Shown here: piece by piece, positions 32,294 to 42,129 of the stretch | Layout: each line of letters starts with the position of its first letter | Numbering within the stretch: position 1 is the first letter of the stretch | Source: Rubripirellula sp. | Lineage (GTDB): Bacteria; Planctomycetota; Planctomycetia; Pirellulales; Pirellulaceae | Length of the DNA stretch: 55,169 nt | Direction: 5' to 3' | NCBI GenBank assembly: GCA_029213145.1 | Contig: JARGNK010000030.1 | Location: forward strand, 1-55,169 | Notes under the pieces: model-generated | What the model saw: only the letters and a program-made list of their open reading frames with translations | The model's database searches: none | What the model was told of the DNA's origin: nothing | Translations under genes and position numbers: made by a program

Positions 32294-35200
32294 TCACTCT
32301 GCCGCAGTCTCGAAAAATTCAGCCGCGGAAATCTCTATGAGTGGACGATCGAATCCGTTTGCCTCCGGATCGTCCGGTTTTGCTGCACCTTCAAATACAT
32401 GCATGCTTCCCACCGCGGTCATCGCAACCAGAGTGTCCCCATCGGGATTGAAGGAGATTCGCTCAACAGACGCCTCCAGACGCGGCAAAGACAACAGTTC
32501 ATAACCGGTTGACAGATTCCAGATTTTGATGACGCCTTCATCATCTCCCGAAATCAAAGATTGACCGTCAGGCGAAAAAATCACCTGCCGTATTGAACTT
32601 GTGTGCCCAACAATGGTTCGCAACAGAGCGCCGGTATCCGGATTCCAGACTCGAAGTTTTCGATCTTCACATGCCGTGACTAGCGCCCCCCCATCTTTTG
32701 AGAACACTAGCCCATGAACGGTGATCGAATGCTCTGGAAAAGGTCGGGTTAGAACTCCCGTTTTAACATCCCACAGAACCACGTCACGGCCATCACAGAA
32801 AGCGAGCCGTCGCCCATTGGGCGAAAAGGCGAGATCGTCACAGTCACCGGCGACCAACGATTCAACTTCCTGCCAAGTCTCGGTACTCCAAATCTTAAGC
32901 CTATTATCAAAACGGCTGCCTGCGACGAGGAACTTCCCATCTGGCGAGAATTCAACGACGCTGACTTGTTTATCGAGAGTGAACGCTTGCATGGTACGGA
33001 AAGGTTTACGTTGCTCTTTTCGCCACACATGAACCCGTCCATCACGATGGCCGCTTGCGAGCAGCACTCCGTCAACACTGGCTGCGACTGCCTCACAAAC
33101 AAATCCGGTGTTTGCTCTTCCCGCGCCGCCAACGCCAGTCATTTTTCTCTGTATTTCCCCATCAGGCCAGCTGACCGCCAGAAAGTCACCGTGCTCCGCC
33201 AACAACATTTCTCCCTCAGGTGACCAACCAAAATCCTCAATTAACTCCAGTGGATGACGTTGTTTTGTCATCCAGTTCCAAGGACCTGAGGTTTTGAGGG
33301 GCCAAGCACGAATCGTTCCATCACGACTACAGGTGATCAATTCCTCACCATCTGCTGCAGCCGAAAGTGACCACACACGGTCAGAGTGCCCCAGTAGTAA
33401 ACCAGACTGATCAGAAACGAAACTCAGGGCGTTGAGGTCATAGACCTTGATACCATCGGTGTCATCGTGACTCAAAAACTGTCCGGCTCGTGTGGAAATA
33501 TCGAAAGTGACCGCTGAGCTTTCGGGACCGATGACTTCGTCTTCGCGAGAGCCATCCAACCAACGAATAAAGTCAACATCTCCCTCCCTGCTCATCGCGA
33601 GGGCTTTCCCATTCGCCAGCCAGTTAACTGTCGAGCATCGAAATCCATCCGTATTGATCTCCGACAACTCCTCCGTCACGCGATCCCAGAGATATGCCGC
33701 CTTTCGATCGCAGCAGATTGCAATTCGGGTTCCCTGCGGGTCCCACTCTACCGTCGTTGGATGCGAAGGAAGTTTAACTTCCGTCACCATTGCTCCCTGC
33801 TCAACATCCCAAATGATCAACGTTTGGCCAGAATCCCACAGGGCGAGCTCAGTTCCTTCAGGTGAAAAACGAACGCCAGCAACCGAATCAGCCTGCACCC
33901 GCCATTCATTAATTAGCTTACGATCTTGCGGGCTCCAAAATCTAAGGATGTTGCTCCAACTGGTCGCAAGCACTTTTCCATCGGGAGAAAAGTGACCGGG
34001 AACACCAATCGGAACATCCAATTTCTCGATCGATTGGAAAGTAGAATCAAACGCTGAATTCCGGTAGAGCAAGCGTCCAGAACAGTAAAGCTGTGTGCCA
34101 TCTGGCGAAAAGGCGAGTCGATCCCTTTCCCCAAAATGGTATCCATTTCCACCGGCCGATTCCACTTCGTAGATTCGCTTCAGTACGAGGTCACGAACAA
34201 TCAATCGGCCATTTTGTCGCAAACCCACCCAAATTCGCCCATCTGGTGCCAAACGTACAGATTGCGGGTTCAGGTAGGACTCTTCGAAATGATCGATCAA
34301 CCGACTGCCCTCGATTCGCCAACAGCGAATTTGTCCGCTGCGATCACCTGCGACTAGGGTTTTCTGATCCTTCAAAAACTCGAGGGTTTGAATGCCGTCA
34401 TGATGACCATCAATGATGGCAGCCAACTCACCTGAACCCGTTTGCCACGCGCGAATCGTCCTATCATTACTCCCACTGAACACGTATCGACCAGAGGGTG
34501 AAAAGCAAACGGCGAGAACCATCCCGGTATGCCCGACCATTGCGCGAATCGTGTCGCCAGTCTCTGTATCCCACAGACGCAACGTACGGTCATTCGAGCC
34601 AGAAATAAGGAACTTACCATCTGCCGAAAAAGCTACGGATCGAACCGGGTTGACATGCCCCCTGAATTCGCGAATCAGGCTGTAATCGTTGGTGGACCAG
34701 AGTCGAACGACGCTATCTTCTCCACCCGATGCCAGTGTTTTCCCATCCGGCGAGTAGCAAACCGTCATCACCGCCTGACTGTCATGGCAATCAGCCAGTA
34801 AGCGAGGTTCAGACTCTTGAGCCAGATCCCAAATCCGAATACTGCCGTCTTCCCCACCAGCGGCTAACACATTGGCGTCAGGCTGAAAGGCCACGGAGTG
34901 GATTACTCCCTCAGGCCCCCGCAGCACTCGCAGTGACCGGTGACTGCTCGTGTCCCAAATTTGAATCCCACCGACTGAATCGCAAGCAGCGAAAACATCT
35001 CGTGTTGGTTGACCGTTCAATCGAACCATTGAATCCACAGCATCATCGTTATTGAACGTCAATGTTCCGTGATCGCAGGCCATGAATTCGACGGGTTCCT
35101 TCGCCAGAACTTCGTGGCTTGATGGCAAAAAACGCCGCAAGTAACGCCATTCGAACCCCTGTAAATCCTCACGCTCACGGTAAGCGGGATTTGACTTCAT

Positions 35201-36637
35201 CAGCTCCCAAGCGGTTACACCATCCCCATCCTGCCAAGCGTCGACCGCCAACCGAATGCCTTGTACATACAGCAACAACTGGTTCTCTCTGACCGCTTCC
35301 TCCGCAACAAACCGATTCGCCTCCGAACTAGCGAAGTTTTCTCTCGCGGTCTCAAGCGCATCCTGGGTCCGCAATTGCTCCCGCGAAGTAAATGCGACGC
35401 CTACAAATGAAACACAGGCAATCAGCAGCAGCACTAGCAGGACTGACGGTAGTACAACCGGATGTCGTCGCGACCATTTATGAACCTTCGACGTGAACGT
35501 TGGACGCCGCGCGGAAATTGGCAGATTCCCAAGAAAGCAACGTAAATCCTGAGCCAACTCCTCGGCTGATTGATACCGCGCATTCGGCGCCTTTTCCATC
35601 GCCTTGAGAACAATCGCTTCTAACTCAGCGGGAACTCTTGGATTGATCCGGCTTGGCCGAATGGGGTCGTGCTTCCCGATCTTAACCAGCAACTCATTTC
35701 GGTTCTTTGCTTCGAACGGCGGACGAAGCGTCAGAGCTTCAAAGAAGGTCACCCCAAGCGAATAGATGTCGGTACGGTGATCAACACCGCGCCCCGACAA
35801 AGCTTGCTCGGGACTCATATACCGAATCGTGCCGACCACGTCACCGGTTATCGTGAGCTGCGAATCATGCTCAATGCGTGCGAGTCCGAAATCGGTCACC
35901 CAAAGCTTATTTTTAGAATCCAGCAGCAAGTTACCCGGTTTAATGTCTCGGTGGACAATTCCACTCAGATGAGCGTGTTCCAATGCGTCAGCGGCTTGCA
36001 GGATCAAACGGGTGATCCCACGACAGTACTCCGGATGCAAATACGAAATCGTACCGGAAAACACCTGCGAATTTTCCTCCCCCTTCGAGGTCGCGGACTG
36101 TGGGCCAGCCTCTATTTTGCTATTCGACGAATTTGGGGTTCGAAACGCTCCTCCCGAACCAAGTGCACTGTTCTGTCCAAGTACTTGCGAGGCTGCGACT
36201 TCATCCAAAGGCGTTTGCTTTGCTTGGTTACGCAACGAGTGAATCGCAGCCGCCAAGCTTTGCCCATTGATGTACTGCATCGCATAAAAATGCACACCTC
36301 TTTCGCATCCGACTGAATGAACGGGGACGATATTCGGATGATGCAAACGAGCTGCGGCTTGGGCCTCTGTTTTGAACCTTGTTAATTGGCGGTCATCGAG
36401 TACCGCAGCAAACGGTAGCACCTTCAAAGCAACATGGCGGTCTAATGACAATTGCTCTGCTTCATAAACAACCCCCATTCCGCCACGGCCAAGTTGCCGT
36501 AAAACACGAAAATCCCCAATCGTTCGTTGCCGCATCTTTTCCTGCTCGAAGACTTCATCTACTTGCGAAGCTCCTTGCGCGACTGTGTTCCCCTGCGTCG
36601 TTCCGGAATCTGAATTGAAATCAGGCGAGTGGGTCAT
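32294..36637 (-). CDS. Transmembrane Ser/Thr protein kinase with C-terminal WD40 repeats
   Basis: 1447 residues. The kinase domain runs from about 43 to 372: LGRGGMGVVYEA, Lys72 (VALKVL), HRDIKPGN (229-236), DFG (249-251), GTIRYMSPEQ. A Ser/Asn-rich insert of about 60 residues (138-197) lies between the hinge and the next helix. A membrane helix lies at about 394-415 (VLPSVLLVLLLIACVSFVGV), then a coiled-coil-like linker and, from about 560 to the end, some 14 or more WD40 repeats (VIHSVAFQPDANVLAAGGEDGSIRIWD, PVRSVAFSADGKFLISGSNDRTLRLWD and so on), enough for two propellers. This architecture is common in planctomycetes; the propellers should lie outside the membrane, acting as a sensor or scaffold. 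The arsS-arsM pair ends 54 bases upstream on the same strand, so read-through is possible. Confidence 0.93.
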   Translation of the reverse strand: MTHSPDFNSDSGTTQGNTVAQGASQVDEVFEQEKMRQRTIGDFRVLRQLGRGGMGVVYEAEQLSLDRHVALKVLPFAAVLDDRQLTRFKTEAQAAARLHHPNIVPVHSVGCERGVHFYAMQYINGQSLAAAIHSLRNQAKQTPLDEVAASQVLGQNSALGSGGAFRTPNSSNSKIEAGPQSATSKGEENSQVFSGTISYLHPEYCRGITRLILQAADALEHAHLSGIVHRDIKPGNLLLDSKNKLWVTDFGLARIEHDSQLTITGDVVGTIRYMSPEQALSGRGVDHRTDIYSLGVTFFEALTLRPPFEAKNRNELLVKIGKHDPIRPSRINPRVPAELEAIVLKAMEKAPNARYQSAEELAQDLRCFLGNLPISARRPTFTSKVHKWSRRHPVVLPSVLLVLLLIACVSFVGVAFTSREQLRTQDALETARENFASSEANRFVAEEAVRENQLLLYVQGIRLAVDAWQDGDGVTAWELMKSNPAYREREDLQGFEWRYLRRFLPSSHEVLAKEPVEFMACDHGTLTFNNDDAVDSMVRLNGQPTRDVFAACDSVGGIQIWDTSSHRSLRVLRGPEGVIHSVAFQPDANVLAAGGEDGSIRIWDLAQESEPRLLADCHDSQAVMTVCYSPDGKTLASGGEDSVVRLWSTNDYSLIREFRGHVNPVRSVAFSADGKFLISGSNDRTLRLWDTETGDTIRAMVGHTGMVLAVCFSPSGRYVFSGSNDRTIRAWQTGSGELAAIIDGHHDGIQTLEFLKDQKTLVAGDRSGQIRCWRIEGSRLIDHFEESYLNPQSVRLAPDGRIWVGLRQNGRLIVRDLVLKRIYEVESAGGNGYHFGERDRLAFSPDGTQLYCSGRLLYRNSAFDSTFQSIEKLDVPIGVPGHFSPDGKVLATSWSNILRFWSPQDRKLINEWRVQADSVAGVRFSPEGTELALWDSGQTLIIWDVEQGAMVTEVKLPSHPTTVEWDPQGTRIAICCDRKAAYLWDRVTEELSEINTDGFRCSTVNWLANGKALAMSREGDVDFIRWLDGSREDEVIGPESSAVTFDISTRAGQFLSHDDTDGIKVYDLNALSFVSDQSGLLLGHSDRVWSLSAAADGEELITCSRDGTIRAWPLKTSGPWNWMTKQRHPLELIEDFGWSPEGEMLLAEHGDFLAVSWPDGEIQRKMTGVGGAGRANTGFVCEAVAASVDGVLLASGHRDGRVHVWRKEQRKPFRTMQAFTLDKQVSVVEFSPDGKFLVAGSRFDNRLKIWSTETWQEVESLVAGDCDDLAFSPNGRRLAFCDGRDVVLWDVKTGVLTRPFPEHSITVHGLVFSKDGGALVTACEDRKLRVWNPDTGALLRTIVGHTSSIRQVIFSPDGQSLISGDDEGVIKIWNLSTGYELLSLPRLEASVERISFNPDGDTLVAMTAVGSMHVFEGAAKPDDPEANGFDRPLIEISAAEFFETAAE

Positions 36638-36691
36638 GCCAGAAATCTCAGTGAACGAGAGTCGGAGTTATTATCTTCAGGGTTGAAAAAG

Positions 36692-37843
36692 TCAGCAGCA
36701 ATCTGGACTACAACAATCGTCACCCATCACAGTCAATCTAAAGTCTTTTCCTTTTGTTACCCGCGGCGAACGCAAGTGGCCCCCGCACTCCATCGGCTGT
36801 GCATCATCATCAGCAACCGGTGTCCGCGGCTCAAATGGGATAAAGAAATCCTGGTAGGGCGGCCGGCTCATGATTTGAAACGTTTTGCGACAAACCGCCG
36901 TTCGTACTCCGCGTTGAAAGCGGTGTCCATCATCATCAATCACTTCTGAAAATGGACCTTTATAAATGACGGCCTCATGATAATCGTCACATGGTCCCTC
37001 CTTACCTTTGTAAGCGATCACGGTTGCCGAACGAAACTCAATCCCCTCGACCGTCTGCCAAGGATCGGCCTGCAAGATCGGCATCTCCACACCGTAAAAT
37101 CCAGCCCGCTCGAATGCCTTCAAAAAACCAGACTCCTGAAACGCCCCCGAAATGCAACCGCTCCACAATTCAGCGTCCTTCTGCAAGTGTGTGGGAACGG
37201 TTTCGTCACTCACAATATCACTGATCACCGCTCGCCCACCCGGCTTGAGCACACGGTAAATCTCATCGAACAGCTGTTCTTTTTCTGACTCGTCAACCAA
37301 ATTCAAAACACAATTACTGACGACCACATCAATTGATTCGTCAGCAATCATCGGCTGATCAGCTCGCATCTGGTGCAGAAATGCTTCGAGTCGTTGCAGT
37401 CCTGCTTCATCTTGAACTGGATTTTCGACCAAAAAGGACTCCACACGATCGCGATCAATCGCGAGATCCTGGATCCTTCCCTTCAAGAACTGAATATTGT
37501 CATAACCAATGGCCTCCGCGACAGTCCCCTGACTCGATCTCGCGAGGTCAAGCATCGTGTCATTCATATCAACCCCGATCACCCGCCCCTTGGCCCCTAC
37601 TACCTGCGAGGCAATGAAGCAGATTTTGCCTCCGCCACTCCCCAAATCGAGGACCGTTTCGCCCGAACGAACATACTTCGACGGATCACCGCATCCGTAG
37701 TCACGCTCGATGACCTCTTGAGGAATCACTTCCAGGTAAGTCGCGTCATAATCGACAGGACAGCAAAGCTGTGCCTCTCTCTCCTCCGCAGCGTTCGAGT
37801 ATCGGTCTCGCACTGCTTTTTCCGTGTCGTGGACATTCGCCAT
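36692..37843 (-). CDS. arsM: Arsenite methyltransferase of the arsenosugar type
   Basis: 383 residues from ATG 37843, which has an excellent AGGAG six bases upstream. SAM-binding motif LDLGSGGG (66-73) and VDMN fit a class I methyltransferase. The cysteines expected of ArsM are present: Cys27/Cys28 near the N-terminus (QLCCPVDY), Cys178 (VVSNCVLNL) and Cys230 (WSGCISGAF), which together bind trivalent arsenic. The C-terminus ends in a Cys-rich tail (CCSPDCC, 377-383), an extra metal/metalloid-binding element. It should convert arsenite to methylated forms in the cytoplasm. The arsS gene lies 56 bases upstream on the same strand, as in arsenosugar operons. Detoxification is the likely role. 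Confidence 0.9.
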   Translation of the reverse strand: MANVHDTEKAVRDRYSNAAEEREAQLCCPVDYDATYLEVIPQEVIERDYGCGDPSKYVRSGETVLDLGSGGGKICFIASQVVGAKGRVIGVDMNDTMLDLARSSQGTVAEAIGYDNIQFLKGRIQDLAIDRDRVESFLVENPVQDEAGLQRLEAFLHQMRADQPMIADESIDVVVSNCVLNLVDESEKEQLFDEIYRVLKPGGRAVISDIVSDETVPTHLQKDAELWSGCISGAFQESGFLKAFERAGFYGVEMPILQADPWQTVEGIEFRSATVIAYKGKEGPCDDYHEAVIYKGPFSEVIDDDGHRFQRGVRTAVCRKTFQIMSRPPYQDFFIPFEPRTPVADDDAQPMECGGHLRSPRVTKGKDFRLTVMGDDCCSPDCC

Positions 37844-37849
37844 GAGTTT

Positions 37850-37854
37850 CTCCT
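37850..37854 (-). promoter_or_regulatory. Strong Shine-Dalgarno sequence of arsM
   Basis: AGGAG on the minus strand, six bases before the ATG at 37843. It decides the start codon; an upstream in-frame start at 37927 has no such site and would overlap the end of arsS. Confidence 0.85.
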
Positions 37855-37899
37855 GCGATCCTTCCCTTGTGTCAACAAAAACGGTTCGTATCCGAGTCC

Positions 37900-38970
37900 T
37901 TAATCGGTCACTACAACGCCACCACAACTACTGCCAGCACCTGCCGTGCACCCGTAGCAATGATCAGCCGTACGGATCCGTTGCCCCAGAAACGATTCGA
38001 GACTCTCAATCTTCCAAACATCCGCTGCTCCAAGTTCAGACGAAGCGTTTGAAACCGAAGCACCTTCAACAGCGACGCTTTCCACTACCCCACAAACCGG
38101 CGCCTCAAGCATCTGGTTGAAATCGCAATCGTAAATCTGCCCATCCCAACCGATCGACAACATTGATCGACACATCACCCCATCGAGAGCCTGAGGATTG
38201 AAACTCTGCTCCAGCAGATTCATGTATTGCTCTAGTTGCCCACGTTTGCGCAGGTAGCCAGCATAGCGATTGATCGGAATGTTCGTGATCGTCAGTAGCC
38301 GGTCAAATCGAATGTCATAACGACTTTGCAACTCACGCTTGTAGTCGGCCTCCAAAGCGGCTTGATCGGGCGGGAGCGAAGGCCCTGTCGGGTTGAACAC
38401 CAAATCGAGCTTTAAGCGACCTTCGGAGACTCCGTAACCAAGTTCATTCAATCGCTGCAGTCCCGCGATGCTTCGCTGAAAGACACCGTTTCCACGCTGT
38501 GAGTCAACGTTATCCTCCAGATAACAAGGCAACGAAGCGACAACCGCGACCTGCTGATCTGCTAAAAACTCTGCAAGCGATTCCTGTCCGGGCTCTGACA
38601 GAATGGTCAGATTACAACGATCGATGACATCTTTACCAGCGGAACGAAATTGCTCGACCATGTCACGAAAATTGGGATTCAACTCAGGGGCGCCGCCGGT
38701 CAAATCAACCGTCTCGACCGAGTCACAACCATGGACCAATTCCATGACCCGCTCGGCAGTCGCCCGATTCATATTTTCGCGTTTTCGCGTCGGCCCCGCA
38801 TCGACGTGACAATGCGTGCAGGTCTGGTTACAAAGCTTACCCAAATTGATTTGCACATCTTTAATCTGGGTTCGCAGCAGCGGCCCACCAATCTGCTCAA
38901 CCTTGTCGCAAAAAGGTTGAACAATACCCTCTGGCAATCCGGCATCAATTACAGGCAATGACGATGGCAT
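37900..38970 (-). CDS. arsS: Arsenosugar biosynthesis radical SAM protein
   Basis: 356 residues. The radical SAM cluster motif CNQTCTHCHVDAG has Cys47, Cys51 and Cys54, followed by TVDLTGGAPELNP. The C-terminal half has the second Cys set typical of ArsS (MCRSMLSIGWDGQIYDCDFNQM, and CYGCTAGAGSSCGG with Cys338, Cys341, Cys349). In known systems ArsS adds a 5'-deoxyadenosyl group to dimethylarsinite made by ArsM, starting arsenosugar formation. The motif cysteines are read as Cys here, with no in-frame TGA, so this is not a selenoprotein form. It is the first gene of an arsS-arsM pair; other arsenosugar genes (glycosyltransferases, arsenic transporter) are not in the window. Confidence 0.92.
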   Translation of the reverse strand: MPSSLPVIDAGLPEGIVQPFCDKVEQIGGPLLRTQIKDVQINLGKLCNQTCTHCHVDAGPTRKRENMNRATAERVMELVHGCDSVETVDLTGGAPELNPNFRDMVEQFRSAGKDVIDRCNLTILSEPGQESLAEFLADQQVAVVASLPCYLEDNVDSQRGNGVFQRSIAGLQRLNELGYGVSEGRLKLDLVFNPTGPSLPPDQAALEADYKRELQSRYDIRFDRLLTITNIPINRYAGYLRKRGQLEQYMNLLEQSFNPQALDGVMCRSMLSIGWDGQIYDCDFNQMLEAPVCGVVESVAVEGASVSNASSELGAADVWKIESLESFLGQRIRTADHCYGCTAGAGSSCGGVVVTD

Positions 38971-39086
38971 CCGTTTTTACTTACTCCTGAGTGAAAACTT
39001 TTCCAATCCTGCCACATGGCTTTCGCGCATGGTGACGACATCCTAGATTCTGTCAGTATCAGCGATCCCGCAGATGCTTTTCTCAG

Positions 39087-40190
39087 CTACGGCGAACTAG
39101 AAGTTGATGCTTTCGGTGCAGACTCATCCTCGGGCTTGGCGTCATCGATTTTCCACACAGGCGTGCCGGCCGGGTCGGGCATTTCAGGCACTTTGCCCAA
39201 CCCATAGTCGGACGGCTGCAGATTCGCGTTCTTCCAATAATCTTTCTCACGAATGAACCCGTAGAAACTCGGCTTGAACGGATCAACGAACTCGACATCC
39301 GCCTCGTCCGGTACGGTTCGATCGGTGAGATAATACGAGGCATTGACAATCAATCGTCGCAGATCTTCACTCAAAAAATCGACCGATGCACCGCCGGTTG
39401 TACAGAAGGATCTGCCGCTGGTGCCATTTGGGCCGGTATATTTGTGAAGCCAAGCGAATGGCTGCATCGGGTCGTTCTTGGAACCAGCCACATTCTTAGA
39501 ACCCGGATCAAGTGTCTCTGTTACCGCAGCCCGCAACAAAATATTGTCGGCATCGGTCAGGTGAATCACGCCGTAAACATCACTCAGCGCGAAGACATCG
39601 GCAACCGAATTCAAAATCGGATGTTCTTCTTTCCCAGGCTCAATCACTCCCCGAGCACCTTCCCGTTTGTGTCGACCGTGATGATTGACCCACTGCTCAC
39701 CGAGCACCAACCGACCAAACTTGGAAAACGAAATATCGCCACCAAAATCACCTCGTCCATTAAAAGCATGCGTGGCCGTACGAATCCCGATCACCGGCTT
39801 GCCCGCGTTTAGAAATTCAGTGAGATGCGCCGCTTCTTCGGTCACGGGCTGGCGAAATCGTGTTCCAATGATCATCAGGTCAGCATCACCGAGCGACTCC
39901 AATCCACGCAATCCAGCCTGATTGTTTGGATCGATATAAGATCCATCCGCCGAATAAGAAAAGACGATCGTACAATGAAAGCCATGCTTCTGACTTAGTA
40001 GTTTGCCAAGCATCGGCATCGACTCTTCCGAACGATACTCTTCGTCACCGGCCACCAATACAATTCGTTTTGCATCCGGATTTCCGTCCGCAGGCGGAAA
40101 AACGAGTTGGTCAGAAACGGCTTGAGCCCAGGACGGGTTACCCACGACAAGTACTGCCAAGGCGAAAGCGAATGCTTTGAGATTCAACAT
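39087..40190 (-). CDS. Exported ThuA-domain protein
   Basis: 367 residues from ATG 40190 (an upstream in-frame ATG at 40235 would add 15). The signal peptide spans about 5-22 (AFAFALAVLVVGNPSWA). The ThuA/DUF1037 fold (class I glutamine-amidotransferase-like) is shown by KRIVLVAGDEEYRSEESMPML, DADLMIIGTRFRQP, KPVIGIRTATHAF, LGEQWVNHHGRHKREGARG, MQPFAWLHKYTG and RRLIVNASYYLTD. No amidotransferase catalytic Cys is evident at the expected elbow (RTATHAF). Members are tied to trehalose or sugar use, but exported planctomycete forms have no known activity. It lies 45 bases downstream of a sulfatase, so likely in the same transcript, hinting at polysaccharide breakdown. Confidence 0.88.
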   Translation of the reverse strand: MLNLKAFAFALAVLVVGNPSWAQAVSDQLVFPPADGNPDAKRIVLVAGDEEYRSEESMPMLGKLLSQKHGFHCTIVFSYSADGSYIDPNNQAGLRGLESLGDADLMIIGTRFRQPVTEEAAHLTEFLNAGKPVIGIRTATHAFNGRGDFGGDISFSKFGRLVLGEQWVNHHGRHKREGARGVIEPGKEEHPILNSVADVFALSDVYGVIHLTDADNILLRAAVTETLDPGSKNVAGSKNDPMQPFAWLHKYTGPNGTSGRSFCTTGGASVDFLSEDLRRLIVNASYYLTDRTVPDEADVEFVDPFKPSFYGFIREKDYWKNANLQPSDYGLGKVPEMPDPAGTPVWKIDDAKPEDESAPKASTSSSP

Positions 40191-40235
40191 AATTCGAAAT
40201 CCAATCATCAAATTTAGTCTGATATTTAAGTGCAA

Positions 40236-41816
40236 CTATCGTGTCGTAGGCAGCGAAACATCTTTCGGCAAGAACGTCACATCTCGATCATTCGAGACGG
40301 GCTTACCGTCTGTGCTGCGACCCTGATAGACCAATTGGTTTAACAAAGTTAGCAGGGAATCAACTTTCCTCGGCTGCTCAGAAACTAAGTTCTTTTGCTC
40401 ACCCCGATCCAACTTGAGATTATACAGTTGCAGTGGTGGTAAGTTCTGTTTTTTCGCGTCCGGTTCGCGCGGCGCACTCCATCCCCCACTGCCCGCCGAT
40501 AGACAGAGTTTCCAGTCGCCCTGCCGAATCGAAAAGGATCCTCCGATGGAATGACTTACGAGGTTCTGCCGATCGGTTTTCCCAACACCTTTAAATGTGG
40601 GCAATAAGCTGAACGAATCTTCGCCGCCCCGATCTACCACTGCTTGTCCTGTGATCTCGCGCAACGTCGCGTACAAATCGGTTAAGCAGGCGAGCGATGT
40701 GGTGGTCTTCCCAGATGCCACCCCTGCAGGCCATCGCACAATGAGTGGGACCCGGTGTCCACCCTCGTAGATGTCAGCTTTGTGACCGCGGAACCCAGCA
40801 CTTGGCGCATGCCCGTATTCCTTCAAAACCTTGAAATTGGCTTGCGGCGAGCAACCGTTGTCGCTGGAGAAAAAGACCAGTGTGTTGTCATCAATCCCAG
40901 CTTCCTTCAGAGTGCGGAGCAACTGTCCCATGTGATGGTCAACCTGCATCACAAAATCGGCATAGGGGTTGATCCCACTGGCATCTTTGAAGGGAGGCAC
41001 GGGAACGATTGGCGTATGTGGGGCGGGCAGCGCAAGGTACAAGAAGAAAGGCTTACCCTCCTTTGCCTCGATGGCGTGCTGTTTGATATGCCCCATGCTT
41101 TTATCAAACAAATGAGGCAGCACCTGCTCGATTTCAAAATCGGGACTGATCGGCCCACGGCGATACCAGCCATAAGGATCTTCTTTCGACGTAACACCTT
41201 CCTCACGCTCCGGAATCGCCGTGATGCGACCCGTGTCTACCCAAACATAGGGTGGCATGTCCAATGAACCACAATGAGCATAATAGCCGTCAAACCCATT
41301 GATGTCTGGACCATTAATGACCGGTTTCGTGAAATCGATATCGCCCGGTTGCGGTTTTTTTCCGTCCACGGCCTCCTTCAATCGCGCCCAGTCCCAGCCG
41401 AGGTGCCACTTCCCAATCATTTGAGTGTGATACCCGGCTCGCTGCATCAGGTGCCCGACCGTTTCGCGATCATCCGGTATTAAATGGTCACTGGCGCCAC
41501 TCAAGACGCCCCGAGCCAGCCGCGACCGCCAGTTGTAGCGTCCTGTCAAAAGTCCGTATCGAGTGGGTGTGCAAACCGAACTCGACGAGTGGGCATCCAA
41601 GAAAGTCAGCCCCTCATTCGCCATTCGCTGTAAGTTCGGTGTCTTGATCTTGCAGTCCGGATTCGTGGGCTGCAAATCCCCGATCCCAAGATCATCGGCG
41701 AGCACAAAAATGACGTTCGGAAGCGGATTGTCGGCGGCATGAACAACACACGCGCCGAAACATACCACCACACAAGCAAAGACTTTGGCCAAAAACTTCA
41801 TGAATCTGTCAATCAT
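40236..41816 (-). CDS. Arylsulfatase, type I (formylglycine) family
   Basis: 526 residues (an ATG at 41801 would remove five). The signal peptide spans about 8-28 (FLAKVFACVVVCFGACVVHA). Motifs: VIFVLADDLGIGD (Asp41, Asp42), SSSSVCTPTRYGLLTG with Cys82 in CxPxR, GKWHLG (Lys136, His138), LPAPHTP, FFSSDNG (Asp319, Asn320), and the C-terminal QLYNLKLDRGEQKNLV. It is expected to be a periplasmic sulfatase dependent on formylglycine maturation. Sequence is only distantly like the sulfatase at 30602, so a different substrate is likely. Followed by the ThuA gene on the same strand. Divergent from the L7/L12-like gene. Confidence 0.93.
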   Translation of the reverse strand: MIDRFMKFLAKVFACVVVCFGACVVHAADNPLPNVIFVLADDLGIGDLQPTNPDCKIKTPNLQRMANEGLTFLDAHSSSSVCTPTRYGLLTGRYNWRSRLARGVLSGASDHLIPDDRETVGHLMQRAGYHTQMIGKWHLGWDWARLKEAVDGKKPQPGDIDFTKPVINGPDINGFDGYYAHCGSLDMPPYVWVDTGRITAIPEREEGVTSKEDPYGWYRRGPISPDFEIEQVLPHLFDKSMGHIKQHAIEAKEGKPFFLYLALPAPHTPIVPVPPFKDASGINPYADFVMQVDHHMGQLLRTLKEAGIDDNTLVFFSSDNGCSPQANFKVLKEYGHAPSAGFRGHKADIYEGGHRVPLIVRWPAGVASGKTTTSLACLTDLYATLREITGQAVVDRGGEDSFSLLPTFKGVGKTDRQNLVSHSIGGSFSIRQGDWKLCLSAGSGGWSAPREPDAKKQNLPPLQLYNLKLDRGEQKNLVSEQPRKVDSLLTLLNQLVYQGRSTDGKPVSNDRDVTFLPKDVSLPTTR

Positions 41817-42129
41817 CCGGGAAAGCTAACGATGCCGTCTACTCCCTGCATTGTAGACGAATCGCTTGCCTCTCGACTGCATACCATTCCAAAGGAAAAT
41901 TCGGAAACCGCACGAAAACAAATTCGATCAAAAACCATTCAATCTCACTGTGCCAGCAGCAAAACGCGAAAAATTCGCTGCCATGCAAAGGCGACGAAAA
42001 TACAACCCTCACCTGAAACCATCTTAACGGGATTTGAAACCGAGCGTTGTGGGAACCAGCCGGAAGCATGACACAGTACAATCCGAAGCAAATCGAGATC
42101 CACCGCCGAACGATTGAGCGAGGATTCCA
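41817..42129. promoter_or_regulatory. Divergent intergenic region, sulfatase / L7/L12-like protein
   Basis: 313 bases between divergent starts. Open frames here run antisense into neighbours and lack features. Promoters for both directions are expected. A GAGG ribosome-binding site precedes the GTG at 42130. Confidence 0.4.

Noticed and set aside
35669..36316. 215-codon open frame on the plus strand
   Set aside because: Antisense to the kinase domain of the WD40 kinase gene; composition is that of a shadow frame.
37900..38970. ArsS as a selenoprotein
   Set aside because: Motif positions read as Cys, no in-frame TGA is present, and the stop lies after the full C-terminal motif.
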